Below, piece after piece: positions 43,440 through 54,943 of a stretch of DNA of 64,000 nt. The notes beneath the pieces are model-generated. The model ran no database searches. It was not told the origin of the DNA and saw only the letters and a program-made list of their open reading frames with translations. Origin of the DNA: Bradysia coprophila (taxonomy: Eukaryota; Arthropoda; Insecta; Diptera; Sciaridae); contig NW_023503340.1 of assembly GCF_014529535.1 (NCBI RefSeq), forward strand, positions 310,001 through 374,000, written 5' to 3'. The translations under genes were made by a program, and so were the position numbers. Numbering within the stretch: the first letter of the stretch is position 1; every line of letters starts with the position of its first letter.

Positions 43440-44026
43440 AACAAGGGGCGAAAGTAAAAAAATTCAAACGTGTGAAGTTTGCAGCCCGCGCCGCAGGCAA
43501 GGGCGGCAATCACACGATTTGAATTTTTTTACTTTTGCCCCGAGTGATGCATACTATTTTTTATGCCAAATACTACGGAAGATTTGTATTTTCGGTCCGA
43601 AACAAAACATAATTTTAATTAAACTGTTGAGTTATCAACAAAATTTGTTGTAGAAACACCAAAATGCTGAAAAGCGCGGGGGTCCAGGGGCGGCAGCCCC
43701 CTGGTATAAAAATATAAACAATTTAACAAATGAAATTACTGTAAACATACATTCACTTGCTCACAAAACATTTGGCTATCGTCAACACAACACTACACTC
43801 AATGCGTACTTTCAATCAAGTGAACATGTGTTTTCGAGACATATGAGGACCGAAAGTAAAATGATGACAGTGACATTTACTTTCGGCCCGCAAATACGCA
43901 AGCCCACGGGGCGAAAGTAAAATGATGACAGTGACATTTACTTTCGGCCCAAGGCCTGAATTTTTTTACTTTCGGTCACCATTTGAGGACCGAAAATACA
44001 AACTTTCGCAGTATTTGGCATAAAAA
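43440..44026 (-). repeat. Repeats F and E, copy 2 (inverted orientation)
   Basis: The hairpin F (43440-43560) and element E (43560-44026) recur here as the reverse complement of 5257-5935, with the same order and spacing. The predicted peptide across the F/E junction is nearly identical in both copies (ILRKICIFGPKQNIILIKLL). The 61-bp internal unit is present once fewer than in copy 1. Confidence 0.85.
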
Positions 44027-44029
44027 ATA

Positions 44030-44580
44030 CTATTTCATGTGTCGGGGCCGAAAATGAGGGAGTTTCGAGATTTTTCTCTGGTTTTCGACCCCTTACATGA
44101 AAAATTTTTTTCATGTGTCGGGGCCGAAAATGAGAGAGTTTCGAGATTTTTCTCGGGTTTTCGACCCCTTACATGAAAATTTTTTTGAGTATCTGTTTTG
44201 GACGATTGATTTTAGGCACTTTCGCATGTAGCCCTCACTTCGTTCGGGCTACAACTCGCGAAATTGCCTAACAACAATCGTCCAAAACAGATACACAAAT
44301 AACTATTGAGTATCTGTTTTGGACGTTTGATTTTAGGCACTTTAGGCGAAATTGCCTAAAATCAAACGTCCAAAACAGATACACAAAATACTATTTCATG
44401 TGTCGGGGCCGAAAATGAGGGAGTTTCGAGATTTTTCTCAGGTTTTCGACCCCTTACATGAAAATTTTTTTGAGTATCTGTTTTGGACGTTTGATTTTAG
44501 GCACTTTCTCATGTAGCCCTCACTTCGTTCGGGCTACAACTCGCGAAATTGCCTAAAAACAATCGTCCAAAACAATTAAC
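44030..44580. repeat. Cluster of hairpin repeats
   Basis: Three copies of a 65-bp hairpin (TCATGTGTCGGGGCCGAAAA ... GACCCCTTACATGA at 44034, 44108, 44396) alternate with three hairpins ending GTATCTGTTTTGGACG / CGTCCAAAACAGATAC (44192-44300, 44306-44390, 44470-44575). The second type is also at the window start. No coding content. Confidence 0.8.
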
Positions 44581-47053
44581 AATATTCACATGAAGGCTTG
44601 ACTTTCCAATTGTTCATCACTAGTATGTCTATAGCTACTATACTCAATCTTTTGCAACTCCAGCAAAAAGCTAATCTTCAATATTTATCTTCGGAACTTT
44701 ACTGTCGAACTTTTGTCTACTTTGTGAACAAAAGGCAAAAAAAAGGCAATTCTTTTCGAACCCGCTTAATTCTATTTGACTAAAGAAAACGATCGCTCAG
44801 ACATTATTTAAAAACATTTCAAGGGGTATACTTTGAAAATACAAGATTTTCTGGATTCAAAAGTTTATCGATTTGCAAAGTAGATGACCTTCTGCATGAC
44901 AGATGACAGTTTTTTTAAAAGTCATTCTGAAATTGGTCACCTATTCATAAAATGCAATACAGTTAGTAGTGCCGCTTCTGAAAGACTTCCCAATTTATCG
45001 AAATTCGTTTAGAGAACCGATCGCTGTCAATTGAGAAATGAGAGCTTTGCAGATTCGTAATAAATATCGTTAGCGATCGCAACCTTGGTTAAGAGTTTGG
45101 AACCTTTCACTAAACGACATACAAAAAACAAATCACCACCAATATGAATTATATACTGTGTTATGCAGCTTGTTTACAAAATCTACTACTTTGTTTTAAC
45201 AAACATTTTCTATGTACGATTACTTAGCGAACGTCGTTTTTGTCGAAGAGTAACGCATGGTTGATGTTTCGCAATACATTGATTGCCGCAAGACGTGGGC
45301 GAATTTCTAGAATTTCTCAAATTTTAAAAAATTCTACTGAGTTTATATTTTAATTTAAATAAGAGTCTGCTGTCATGAGATGAAAGAAATAGCAATAAAT
45401 TGTATGTTACTCATATCACTTTTAGCTAGACCTCGCCATAGTTCACAATAAGCCGTGCCCATTCTGCATATTTCTCTGAACAAAATGTGCAGTTTCATGT
45501 ATCCGGGCGATATACTTGTCAAATATATTCGATTTATATTAAATTTATTTCAATGTTCTCAGTTACAATACCTCCTATTTGGTTACTCATTGTGATAACC
45601 TACTAGATACCAGAGTTCTGAAAGAACTGGTTAAGACACTCACGAAGGCAGGTGACATCAAATTTGTTAAAGATTTTTTGTCTAATTGAAATCGTCATAT
45701 AAAGTTTCACAAACCTAGTTAACGTCACAGGAAAATTTTGATGCCGCCGCATTCGTGATCAACTCGAAAGTGTCTTAACCTCCTTTCAGAACTTTGCTAG
45801 ATACTACAAAATCGATTCTTGTTAGACTTTTCTTCGCATCTTCGATTCGTCACTACAGATTTCGAGCTATTTCTTAACAAAGCTTCGACAATTACGGGAT
45901 AGATCATGAATTTCGAGAAAACTTCGAAAATGTATTAATCATACGTTTTGTCAGATTCCTCCTCCTCTCCCCGAAAGAGAGTTCTTATGCAATTTGTGAC
46001 TGTAGCCTTTCCCCTGTGATTGTTCCGTTATTGCACGAGTGGGAGGCACGAAGGGACATTATCAAACTAGTCTAAATCAAGACTTAAAACCACAACAATT
46101 ACGTAGAACATTTCCCTCACGATACACTTTAGTTGAGGCCTGCGTAATTACACAGTGGGTATAGATGTCAGTGCATATTGCCGGTCTATACACTGTCAGT
46201 TCAATGTAATGAGACAAACACTTCTTCATACACACACTTTCCTGCGTATACATTTGTAGAAAGGAGACATGTTTCATTAGCGAATTAGAAGAAAAATGAA
46301 TTCTAAATTATTAACTTATTTCTCCAAACATAGAACGTGTAAGTAACACATTTAGGATTATCAATCGAAAAGAAAAATAGCCCTTCCTTTGTCCGAGCAG
46401 TAAAAATTACAAATTTCATTTTTATTATAATTCGCTAATGTAACATGTTCCCTTCATGCATGTAGCTACAAATCTATGCTCAAGGTTTGATTTCAATTTG
46501 CTTCTGAGATTTCATTTCATTTTATTGATTAAAATTATCAACGGCCCAGACTCATACAATACACAATTCACACGTTCGGTTTGAAAGATTTTAACGTTTG
46601 AATATATTTAAACACTGACCAAACAGAGAGAAAAATACACACACAAAACCCAACGAATCGGTGGAAACACCTGATGAATTTATAATTAATTTTCTTATTT
46701 TTTTGTTTATCTTTTGATCACAATTTTATGCATTTATTTACCTTTCTGTATTGTACTACGCATGGCTCACTGATATGCAATTATGAAAGTACTTCTCGAA
46801 AACAAAAAAAAAATATTGTTAGGCATGTAATTGAAATGGATAAAAAAAAAACAATAAACTGGAAGCGAAAGGGATACGTAGCATTATAAAAATGCATATA
46901 AAAGCAAAGACAATTTATTCATGGATATATGGCTGACTAATTTATGAATTAAATCCGCACTGCATACCGTTGCAGGTTGCATTGAGTGTATGAAGTGTAT
47001 GAAGTATAAGGACTCAAACGTTCATTTACCAACGTAAAAATGTAAATTTTTTT
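44581..47053. other. Long AT-rich stretch with one MITE
   Basis: Apart from the hAT MITE at 45611-45796 nothing was recognised. Upstream exons of the gene ending at 47509 may be hidden here; no convincing acceptor-donor pair with good coding frame was found. Confidence 0.4.
45611..45796. mobile_element. hAT-type MITE, family M1, copy 3
   Basis: 186 bp with ends CAGAGTTCTGAAAGAACTGG and CCTTTCAGAACTTTG and a perfect 8-bp target duplication CTAGATAC (45603-45610, 45797-45804). The interior is shorter than in the other two copies; the subterminal CACGAAGGCAGGTGACA motif is retained. Confidence 0.93.
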
Positions 47054-47509
47054 ATGAAATATTTTGGGGGAAAAACGAAAACAAAAAGGGCATTCATGGC
47101 TTGTTTTGTCAATGAAGTGCTGGACACTCAGAATGGAAAACTGATGCAGCGAAATTCAAAGGTTCATGTTTCCGATGGAAGGATTAATGAGACATCTTTG
47201 GCAAGCTTGTTGGAGCGTGCTAGAAATTTTCTCGATGACGAAGAAGATACGTTACTCGGACCCCAGCCGGAACTCATCACTAATACACCCCGGATCCACA
47301 AATTACTCAGTTCAGCTGACTCAGATTCAGGGTGAAATCGCAAATTAGTCATAACAGACTGCGTCAGAAATTGTATCGTTTTTTTTATCAGAACGACCGA
47401 ACGGCGTCGTTTTGTATTCGATATAAAAGCAGACAAGAAGCATAATATCGAGGCGAGCCCATCTGCGAATTCAAATGTTCTTGCTGAACCGGAATTGTCT
47501 TCTAGCTAG
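47054..47509 (+). CDS. Unrecognised gene, two exons (probably the 3' end)
   Basis: An open frame 47054-47331 is joined by a 60-bp intron (GTGAAA...TTTTTTATCAG, 47332-47391) to 47392-47509, giving 131 residues if it starts at ATG 47054. The joined frame stays open and protein-like: QRNSKVHVSDGRINETSLAS, LLERARNFLDDEEDTLLG, RIHKLLSSADSDSG across the junction to TTERRRFVFDIKADKKHN, ending PELSSS. The intron size and the pyrimidine-rich acceptor match the confirmed genes here. It is acidic in the middle with a serine-rich end and no domain I recognise. An acceptor-like site at 47117 suggests the first exon could be internal, with earlier exons upstream. Function unknown. Confidence 0.5.
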
Positions 47510-48104
47510 AAGGACGGCAAAAGAAAAAAGAAGAGACTACAGACAATTGCTCATCGACAGCGACATTTGCAATTGAAACGTTCGGGTTAATATGTGTAGA
47601 ACGAAAGCAGTTTGTATCGAAAAGAAAATAACGACATATCTGGCGAATATAGGTCAAATCAATACCTATTTCAACGCATGGTCTACCAGATAGCGAATCT
47701 TTGATAAAAATCAAACATATTTAACATTTTGAATTCCCTAGGGTCGAAAATGGTTTATTACATCACTGCGGTCGTCCACAGCAGGTAGAGTAGCGGTTAA
47801 TTCTGAATTATATTGGGATCGGTAGCGGGAGTAATTGTAAGACTTTTCATTTTAAAAAAATCACATTGGAACATCTGGTTGGGAAGCTGTAGCCCTAAGT
47901 AGTCGAAAAATCACGATTTTCAATGGGCGATATCTTCGAAAGGAAGCAACCGTGGAAGTTTTGGATTGTTGATATGAACAGAGGATGACAAGCCCTATCT
48001 ACGACTAGTAACTGATTTTTTAGATGTTGTCTCTAATGGCCAATTTTTTTTGCTACCATCGGCGAACTTTGAGCATTGCTGGAACACTTCCAACGTAATT
48101 TTTC
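47510..48104. other. Intergenic DNA
   Basis: No gene or repeat recognised between the unrecognised gene end and the large dispersed repeat. Confidence 0.4.
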
Positions 48105-48490
48105 GCCCCGTACGAAGTACAAAGGGGCTTATAGGATTACGATGCCGTGTGTAATTGATGGAATTCGAAGCAGACGGTAAGGGCAAAGTGTTTGCCTATG
48201 TTCATAGATGACGAATCCGCAATAAAAATTTTGTCTGTCCGTCTGTCCGTATGTCCGTCTATCCGTCACGTCGATATCTTGAGTAAATCAAATCCGATTT
48301 CAAAACATTTTTTTCCCCTGAAAGATAGTCAAAATAGTGAGGCTAAGCCCTTCGTGAGTTAGGCAAAAAAAACGTTGGAAATGTAAATGAAACGGCAGAA
48401 GATAGGTAATGTCGAAACCGATCCAGATTTTTTTTTTAAATTAAAATCGGGTGAATGGCCCGTGAGTTAGGGCCCTAGAAATGAAAGGCT

Positions 48491-49503
48491 TCTTCTTCTT
48501 CTTCTTCTTCTTTTTCAGCCTGTTTCTATCCACTGCTGGATGTAGGCCTCTCCAACTTCTTTCCATTTCGTACGATCCATTGCCATTTGCTGCCAGTTTG
48601 TACCTGCAATATTCTTAATTCCGTTTGTCCATCTCTCTGGTGGTCTACCTATAGCTCGTCTTTTATGTGGTCGCCAGTTCATGATCTTTTTGGTCCAACG
48701 TTCGTCTGTCCTTCTTGCAATATGTCCCGCCCAGCTCCATTTCAGAGATGCTATTCTTTCCATGACATCAACGATCCTGGTTTGTTGTCGAATCCATTGA
48801 TTCGTCATTCTGTCTCTGAGTGTTATTCCAAGCATACTCCGTTCCATGGCTCTTTGTGTCACTCTCAATTTTTCTTCGGATGCTTTCGTTAAAGTTAACG
48901 TTTCCGCTCCATAAGTGAGCACTGGAAGGACACAAGTGTCGAAAACTTTGCGTTTCAGACTATTATTCATTTTGCTTTTGAAAATTAGTCTGAGTTTTCC
49001 GAACGCTGCCCATGCAAGACCAATCCTACGTCTTATTTCTGCAGTTTGGTTGTCCAGACCTAACTTCAGTTTATGTCCTACATATACATAGCTGTCGACT
49101 CGTTCAATGACAGTGTCACCAATTTTGATTTCTCTATCGTCCCCGATGTTGGTCATGACTTTTGTTTTCGATAAGTTCATCTTGAGGCCAACTTTGCTCG
49201 CCTCTTCACTTAACTGTTGTAGCATAAGCTGAGCCTGACCTAGATTCGCTGCTATCGGTACAATGTCATCAGCGAAGCGGAGATTGCTCAGGTACTCTCC
49301 ATTTATATTTATTCCCATTTTACTCCAGTTTAACTTCCTAAAAATACTCTGCAGAATCGCCGTGAATAATTTCGGTGAAATGGTGTCACCCTGCCTTACA
49401 CCTCGGCCAATTCTGAATTTCTCCGTGCTCTTATGAAGTTTTATACATGAAGTAGCATTTTTGTACACATATCGAATTGTGTTGGAGTACCTTGAGTCTA
49501 CTC
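48491..49503 (-). mobile_element. 5'-truncated RTE-like LINE copy
   Basis: 1,013 bp flanked by a perfect 11-bp direct repeat AATGAAAGGCT (48480-48490, 49504-49514). It begins (minus strand) within the RT domain and ends in the same GAA-rich tail as the full-length copy at 17701-20974. Insertion was inside repeat R3. Confidence 0.95.
48515..49468 (-). pseudogene. Truncated LINE reverse transcriptase
   Basis: 317 codons without a stop, equal to the C-terminal 45% of the RT at 18835-20955; the frame is open up to the truncation at 49503. I count five amino-acid differences from the full-length copy (V/I in QSVFRKL, N/S in EEANKVG, L/V in YVYLGHK, V/I in TRVVD, Y/H in RPYKRR). It contains GVRQGDTISP and the FADD box but lacks motifs upstream of YKNATSC. 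Dead on arrival, as usual for LINE copies. Confidence 0.92.
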
Positions 49504-50327
49504 AATGAAAGGCTACTCGGCCCTAAGTGTATTTTGCATATAACTCGAGAAAATTTCATCCTTTTTTCGTGATTTTTGTTTCATTTGAAAGGTAATTGAA
49601 GCCCGAATATAATGTGGCGAAGAACGTTTTAAATTTGGGTCCTTGGACTGAGGCCGCTCCTCGGCCCTAAGTGTATTTTGCATATAAATCGAGTAAGTCT
49701 CATCCAATTTTGCTAGTTTTTGTCTTATATGAAAGGTAATTGAATACCGAATAGAATGTGGTGAGAAAAATGTTTGAAAATTAGGTCCTAGGACTGAGGC
49801 CGCTCCTCGGCCCTAAGTGTATTTTGCATATAACTCGAGTAAATTTGATCCGATTTTCCAAATTTTTGTTTCATTTGAAATGTAATCGAACACCAAATTG
49901 TTGAAAAAAAAAATTGGGTCCTTGGACTAAGCCCGCTACTCGGCCCTAAGTGTATTTTGCATATATCTCGAGTAAATTTCGTCCGATTTTCCTAATTTTT
50001 GTTTCATTTGGAAGGTAATCGAAGGCCGAATATAATGGTTTTGAAAAAAAATTAAATTTGGGTCGTTGGACTAAGGCCGTAACTAGGCCTTAGGCCTCTC
50101 AATAAATTAAAATTTTAGGTCAACTTGAAATTTGTGTTACATTTGAAAGGAACGTCGTACGGGGCTTCGTAATTGCGCTATGCGCAATTTGTAAGATGTA
50201 CACATTTCATAATAATTTGACTTCAACTAGGGTGACAGACGCACTAGGGTCACGTGCGCAATAGAAGTACGGGTTCGTACGGGGCTCAGTCGCAGCAAAC
50301 GCTCCGACTGTTCTGACGGCTCGTTTT

Positions 50328-51070
50328 AAATTAAAATATGTGTAGTTGCTTACCCCTAAGCTTAAGCTTTGTAACGATACCCAACATGATACGCATCGGT
50401 CGTGACGCGTACCCTTTTTGTTAGATTTTTTGTAGCGAGATCGCTCTACGACGAAATTTACAAACGAATCTAAAATTTCGAAGTTGTAACTCAGCTACTT
50501 CGTGTCTTTTGTTCTTGAATGATTTTTTCGTGTTAACAGTCAACAGTTGAGTGTCGAAGAAGTCAAATATGACTGATTTTGGTGTAGGTGTCACTATTGG
50601 GCTTATGCGGGAATTCTGATTTCTTCTAAAATTCGGCGTTCCCTATTTAATCTCGTTTCAAACCAACCGTGGGGTGTAATACCATTATTAAATTGACTTG
50701 GAAATCGATTGAATGAATTTCCTTTTATTGATGTCTACTATCTTCTAGCCGACATTGAATACAAAATCAAAAAGAGTACAAAAAAAGAAAAAAAAAAAAG
50801 AGCAATCCAAAAACAAAACAAGTAAATCAAAAACAACAGCTATACCGCTAGCCGGCTGGTAGAAAGAACAAAAAAAAAACGAAAAAATAGCAAAAAAGGA
50901 ATATCACAAATAATAACAAAAATAGCCAAAAATGGCATCGTCTAAATTCAAAAAGTAAAAAATAATCAAAGTTAGCCACTGTCTAAACTAAAACGAAAAC
51001 CTAAGTTTCTTAAAGAAAGAAAATGGAAGTTTAACAGAAAAAAATAACTCAAACAAACTCAATATAACAC
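50328..51070. other. Intergenic / 3' region of the second LINE
   Basis: 50340-50700 is unremarkable. 50760-51060 is very A-rich on the plus strand (interrupted A runs with CAAAA and GAAAA). It may be the 3' untranslated part of the minus-strand LINE, but no target duplication or poly(A) end was identified. Confidence 0.4.
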
Positions 51071-52717
51071 CTAACAGGTAGCAAAAGTGCCGAACGTCGA
51101 ATCATCGAGTTCCGTTACAAAGCGTCGAAATTCGCGGGATGGTAGAGTCGGATCCACATGAGTCGCCGCCAAATTGAACAAACGACAGGCAAAATTGAAT
51201 GGCGAATATGTCTGGTATTCCCGTTGGTATGCATTAATCCGGATTAGCGACGAATTTCGCAGCGTTCTTGATCCATCGTTCAAGGTTATCCTATCACGTA
51301 GTGCCTGAGAGTTCACTTTCCCGGTTAACACGTCGTGTACAAAGAATACTGCTGCGTTTGCTCTCCGTCTAACTAGCGTCTGCAAATTCAATTCGGTACA
51401 CCTGTCGATGTATGGCCGGAGGCGATAGCTTCTATCGTTTGGGTCGATGTGTCGATCGTGGTTCGCATATAGGACGAATTGCCTCTGAACACTTTCGAAT
51501 GTCTGAACGTGGGTGTCATGATGTGGAGTCCAGACCGAGGATGCAAATTCTAGATGAGATCGAACGACAGAATTGTAAAGCATCTTGGCTGTGTCAACAT
51601 CAAACCGGCCGAAACATTGTCTCTTGATAAATGACAGCATTGAGTGACCCTTCTTTGAAGCTAGCTCATGGTGCATGTTGAAGGTAAAGTCGTTCTTGTA
51701 CGTTAGACCAAGATCTTTGATGTCATCAACACGTTTAATTGGCTTGTCATTCATGTGGTATTCGGCTAAGACGGGAGATCGCTTGCGAGAGATAGTCATG
51801 ACCTTGCATTTATCCTCATTCAACTCGAAACCATTCCGACGACACCAATCGGAGAAATTGTTTATTGACTCTTGGAGCGAGCGTGTATCGTCAATATTAG
51901 AAATGTCGTTATGGGCGATCTTTTTGTCGTCAGCAAAATTCAATCCTTTTGTACCAATGAGTGTGTCATCCGAGTCATTAAAAAACACCAGGAAAAATGT
52001 TGGACCGATGATCGAACCTTGACCGACTCCGGAATGTACTTCAATCGCGGCCGACAGGCTTGAGTTAACTTTCACCAACTGTTTCCGATTCCGGAATAAA
52101 GACCGAAACCACAGCAAGAGACGATTGCTCAAACGATATTTGTCTGCAGCAAGTTTGTACAGCAGTAGGATGTAGCATATGACGTCAAATGCTTTGCGGA
52201 TGTCTGCATAGAATGTGTCAATCTGTTTACCATTGATGAAGGCGTCGTGCACAAGTAGCGAATATTCAAACAGATTTGATTCAACTCTTCTCCCAGGAAA
52301 GAAACCGTGTTGTGTCGGTGATATGTGTGGGTAAATGTTGAATTTGATTTGTGCTAGAATCACGATCTCGAGCACTTTGGCCAGGTTAGGTGAAACATTT
52401 ACGCCTCTGTAGTTCGTAATATCAGCCTTCTTGCCGGATTTGTGTATCGGTGTTACATGCCCAATTTTCCAAACGTCTGGGTAATGTAGGTCGGACATCG
52501 ATTTTTGATAAATAATTGCAAGTGGATGACAAATTAGATCTGCACATTCTCGTAGGAACAACGGTGCCATTTTATCCGGACTCATACCTTTGCTGAGATC
52601 CATATGCGAAAGTACTTGACGAACGATTTCCGGACTTATGCCAACATCAAGGTTGCCGTCATCTTTTCTGGAGTTAATGAACGATAGGAAATCATTGTCG
52701 GCAGTCTCTTCGTTCAT
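51071..52717 (-). CDS. Non-LTR reverse transcriptase (CR1/Jockey-like)
   Basis: An intact 548-codon frame. RT motifs in order: LPLFL-like start with SKGMSPDKMAP, HVTPIHKSGKKADITNYRGV, QHGFFPGRRVESNLF, IDTFYADIRKAFDVI (catalytic Asp), GVGQGSIIGPTFFLVFFND, LNFADDKKIAH (FADD catalytic box), ELNEDKCKVMTIS, and a C-terminal region with LEFASSVWTPH. This clade is distinct from the RTE-like LINE elsewhere in the window. The N-terminal endonuclease is absent: upstream of 52717 nothing similar is seen, so the copy is 5'-truncated or rearranged. The lack of any stop over 1.6 kb suggests recent insertion. The IRKAFD and GVGQG variants differ from the usual FSKAFD and GVPQG. Confidence 0.9.
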   Translation of the reverse strand: MNEETADNDFLSFINSRKDDGNLDVGISPEIVRQVLSHMDLSKGMSPDKMAPLFLRECADLICHPLAIIYQKSMSDLHYPDVWKIGHVTPIHKSGKKADITNYRGVNVSPNLAKVLEIVILAQIKFNIYPHISPTQHGFFPGRRVESNLFEYSLLVHDAFINGKQIDTFYADIRKAFDVICYILLLYKLAADKYRLSNRLLLWFRSLFRNRKQLVKVNSSLSAAIEVHSGVGQGSIIGPTFFLVFFNDSDDTLIGTKGLNFADDKKIAHNDISNIDDTRSLQESINNFSDWCRRNGFELNEDKCKVMTISRKRSPVLAEYHMNDKPIKRVDDIKDLGLTYKNDFTFNMHHELASKKGHSMLSFIKRQCFGRFDVDTAKMLYNSVVRSHLEFASSVWTPHHDTHVQTFESVQRQFVLYANHDRHIDPNDRSYRLRPYIDRCTELNLQTLVRRRANAAVFFVHDVLTGKVNSQALRDRITLNDGSRTLRNSSLIRINAYQREYQTYSPFNFACRLFNLAATHVDPTLPSREFRRFVTELDDSTFGTFATC

Positions 52718-53696
52718 TTCGCAATTAGTGCAAGTAAAAATTTGATTTCCTATTTTAATTAGTTCATCTCTCAGAGGACTACAACAGACTCAAATGCTAA
52801 CAAGATCTAGACAACGTAAATGATTTGATGACTGACAACTTTGAACCTTATGATGTGAATTGCTTAGCCGCGCAGCGAAATTTTTTTGAAAAGAATTTTG
52901 GAAGCTTTCGTGAAAATATTTTAATGTGAAAATTAGTAACGTCCAAAAATTCCAGGGGGGGCGTACATTTTTTTAGAGGATAGCTCCTGTCATTTGTTTG
53001 AGAATTCTCCACAATATCGGTAGATTATCAATAAATGCAAAAAATTGGAAAGGGGGCTATTTCTAAACAAGTCTGGTTGTAAAAATTTCAATTGCTAAGG
53101 TCATTGATAGCATTGACGCTGAATCGCCTCATTGCATATTTTACTCATTTCACTCTCATTATTATCATGTACGTGAACATTTAGCTTCAGATGAAAGCCC
53201 TCCACACATAATGCCATTTACAGACAGACCAATAAATAACGCATTCATCCCACGAATAATATGCAAAAGTTAAACATTGTAGGCAATTCTCTGCAACATA
53301 TAAATTGATATACATTATGCATTTGATATGCAATTGTGACATTTATGTGTTCGTTAAGATATACCCACTGAATTTTTGTTCTCTTTTTTTTGCATTTTAT
53401 TTTTTCTGCATTTTGTGATGTCGCTTATATTCAACGTTATGTATGCATTTATTTAATCGGGTTAAGGCTGGTCAGGATTATTATTCTTTTCGTTGAAACG
53501 TTTTTTTTTGCATTTTGCAATTTTCTTATCGCCATTTAATTTCATGGCATTCTAATATTGTCTTCAGAAAGAAAAAGACGATGCAGATTTCGTTGTGGCA
53601 TGGCGGCGATGTTGAATTATTTGAATCAATTAATCCTATCATATATGCCATAATAATCCTATGTGGTGCATATCCTTAAACAGAGAATATTTTTAG
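52718..53696. other. Gene-free AT-rich stretch
   Basis: No supported gene; no endonuclease remnant of the neighbouring LINE was recognised. Confidence 0.4.
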
Positions 53697-54943
53697 CCCC
53701 GTACGAAGTACGAAGGGGTTTATAGGATTACGATGCCGTGTGTAATTGATGGAATTCGAAGCAGACGGTAAGGGCCAAGTGTTTGCCTATGTTCATAGAT
53801 AACGAATCCGCAATAAAAATTTTGTCTGTCCGTCTGTCCGTCTGTCTGTCCGTCACGTCGATATCTTGAGTAAATCAAATCCGATTTCAAAAAAAAAAAA
53901 ATTTCCCTGAAACGTAGTTGAAATAGTGAGGCTAAGTTCGAAGATGGGCGATCTTGGGTCGACCCCTCCAGAGCTGGGGCCCCATAAGTGCTTTAACGTT
54001 TTCCAAAGATTTCTCTGGCCATTTAAAGGCTACACTTGTAAGTGATATGTCAAATGAAAGGTATTTAGAATACCGATCGACAAAAAAAACGTTTATGGAA
54101 ATCGGATGATCGACTCGTGAGTTAGACCCCTTGGTGTGAACTAGGTACAGGGCGGCAAGCCGTTTTTGCTTGTAGGCTGGCCAAATTTAAACGGTTTTAG
54201 ATAGATTTTACTTTATTAGATACGTATTTACCGTACCAATCAGGAAAAAAAAGGTTATGAAATTTGGTTCACCGGAGCGTGAGCTAGGTCCCTTGGAGTG
54301 AGCGTATATGTGGCTACTCGGCCGTACAGTGAACGTGGTGTTTTTTGTTAATATCTCGAGTAAAATTTGACCGAATTTCATGAATTTTTTTTTGAAAGGT
54401 ATTATTGAATGTAAAGCAGCTGTACTAATTTCCACCTCCTAACAAAATGGCCGTCGGCCGCCATTTTGGATTTTTGTAAAAACAATAGAAATCGGTGAAA
54501 ATGATACTTACAAAGTTACTGATCAGTGGGAAGTGATTGGTTATGTGTGTGGGGTGTTTTAAGCATCGCAAATATGGATATTTATTTATAAATATATACA
54601 GCTATATTGAGCTATATAACGGTGTAGATAGTTCTTTTGAGCTATATAGTAGCATATTTATTCGTAAATTGTTTATTTATAGGTAAATATAGGTTAATAT
54701 AAATTGTTGCAAAAATTTTTAAGTTTTAAGTTTGGGTTACAGTTGAAAGGAACGTCGTACGGGGCTTCGTAATTGCGCTATGCGCAATTTTTAAGACGTG
54801 CACATTTCATAAGAATTTTAGATTAGTAGGTTTAGGGTAAGAGTAGGGCGACCGACGAACTAGGGTCGCGTACGCAATAGATGTACGGGTTCGTACGGGG
54901 CTCAGTCGCAGCGAACGCTCCGACTGTTCTGACGGCTCGTTTT
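53697..54943 (+). repeat. Dispersed repeat R3, copy B
   Basis: A direct-orientation copy of 48105-50327 without the LINE: GCCCCGTACGAAGTAC start, GTCCGTCTGTCTGTCCGT run, CACGTCGATATCTTGAG, one CTCGGCC unit, and the end block from CGTCGTACGGGGCTTCG to TTCTGACGGCTCGTTT. About 1,250 bp. The middle has diverged from copy A more than the ends. Confidence 0.85.

Larger units (their letters stand above)
48105..50327 (+). repeat. Dispersed repeat R3, copy A, with a nested LINE
   Basis: It starts GCCCCGTACGAAGTAC and ends TTCTGACGGCTCGTTT, like copy B at 53697-54943 in the same orientation. Near the start is a run of GTCTGTCCGTCTGTCCGT followed by CACGTCGATATCTTGAGTAA. The part 49515-50080 is a ~145-bp tandem repeat (CTCGGCCCTAAGTGTATTTT at 49517, 49661, 49807, 49940). 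Without the LINE (48491-49503) the copy is ~1.2 kb, close to copy B. No coding frame; near the 3' end is a small hairpin TTGCGCTATGCGCAA. Class unknown. Confidence 0.85.
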
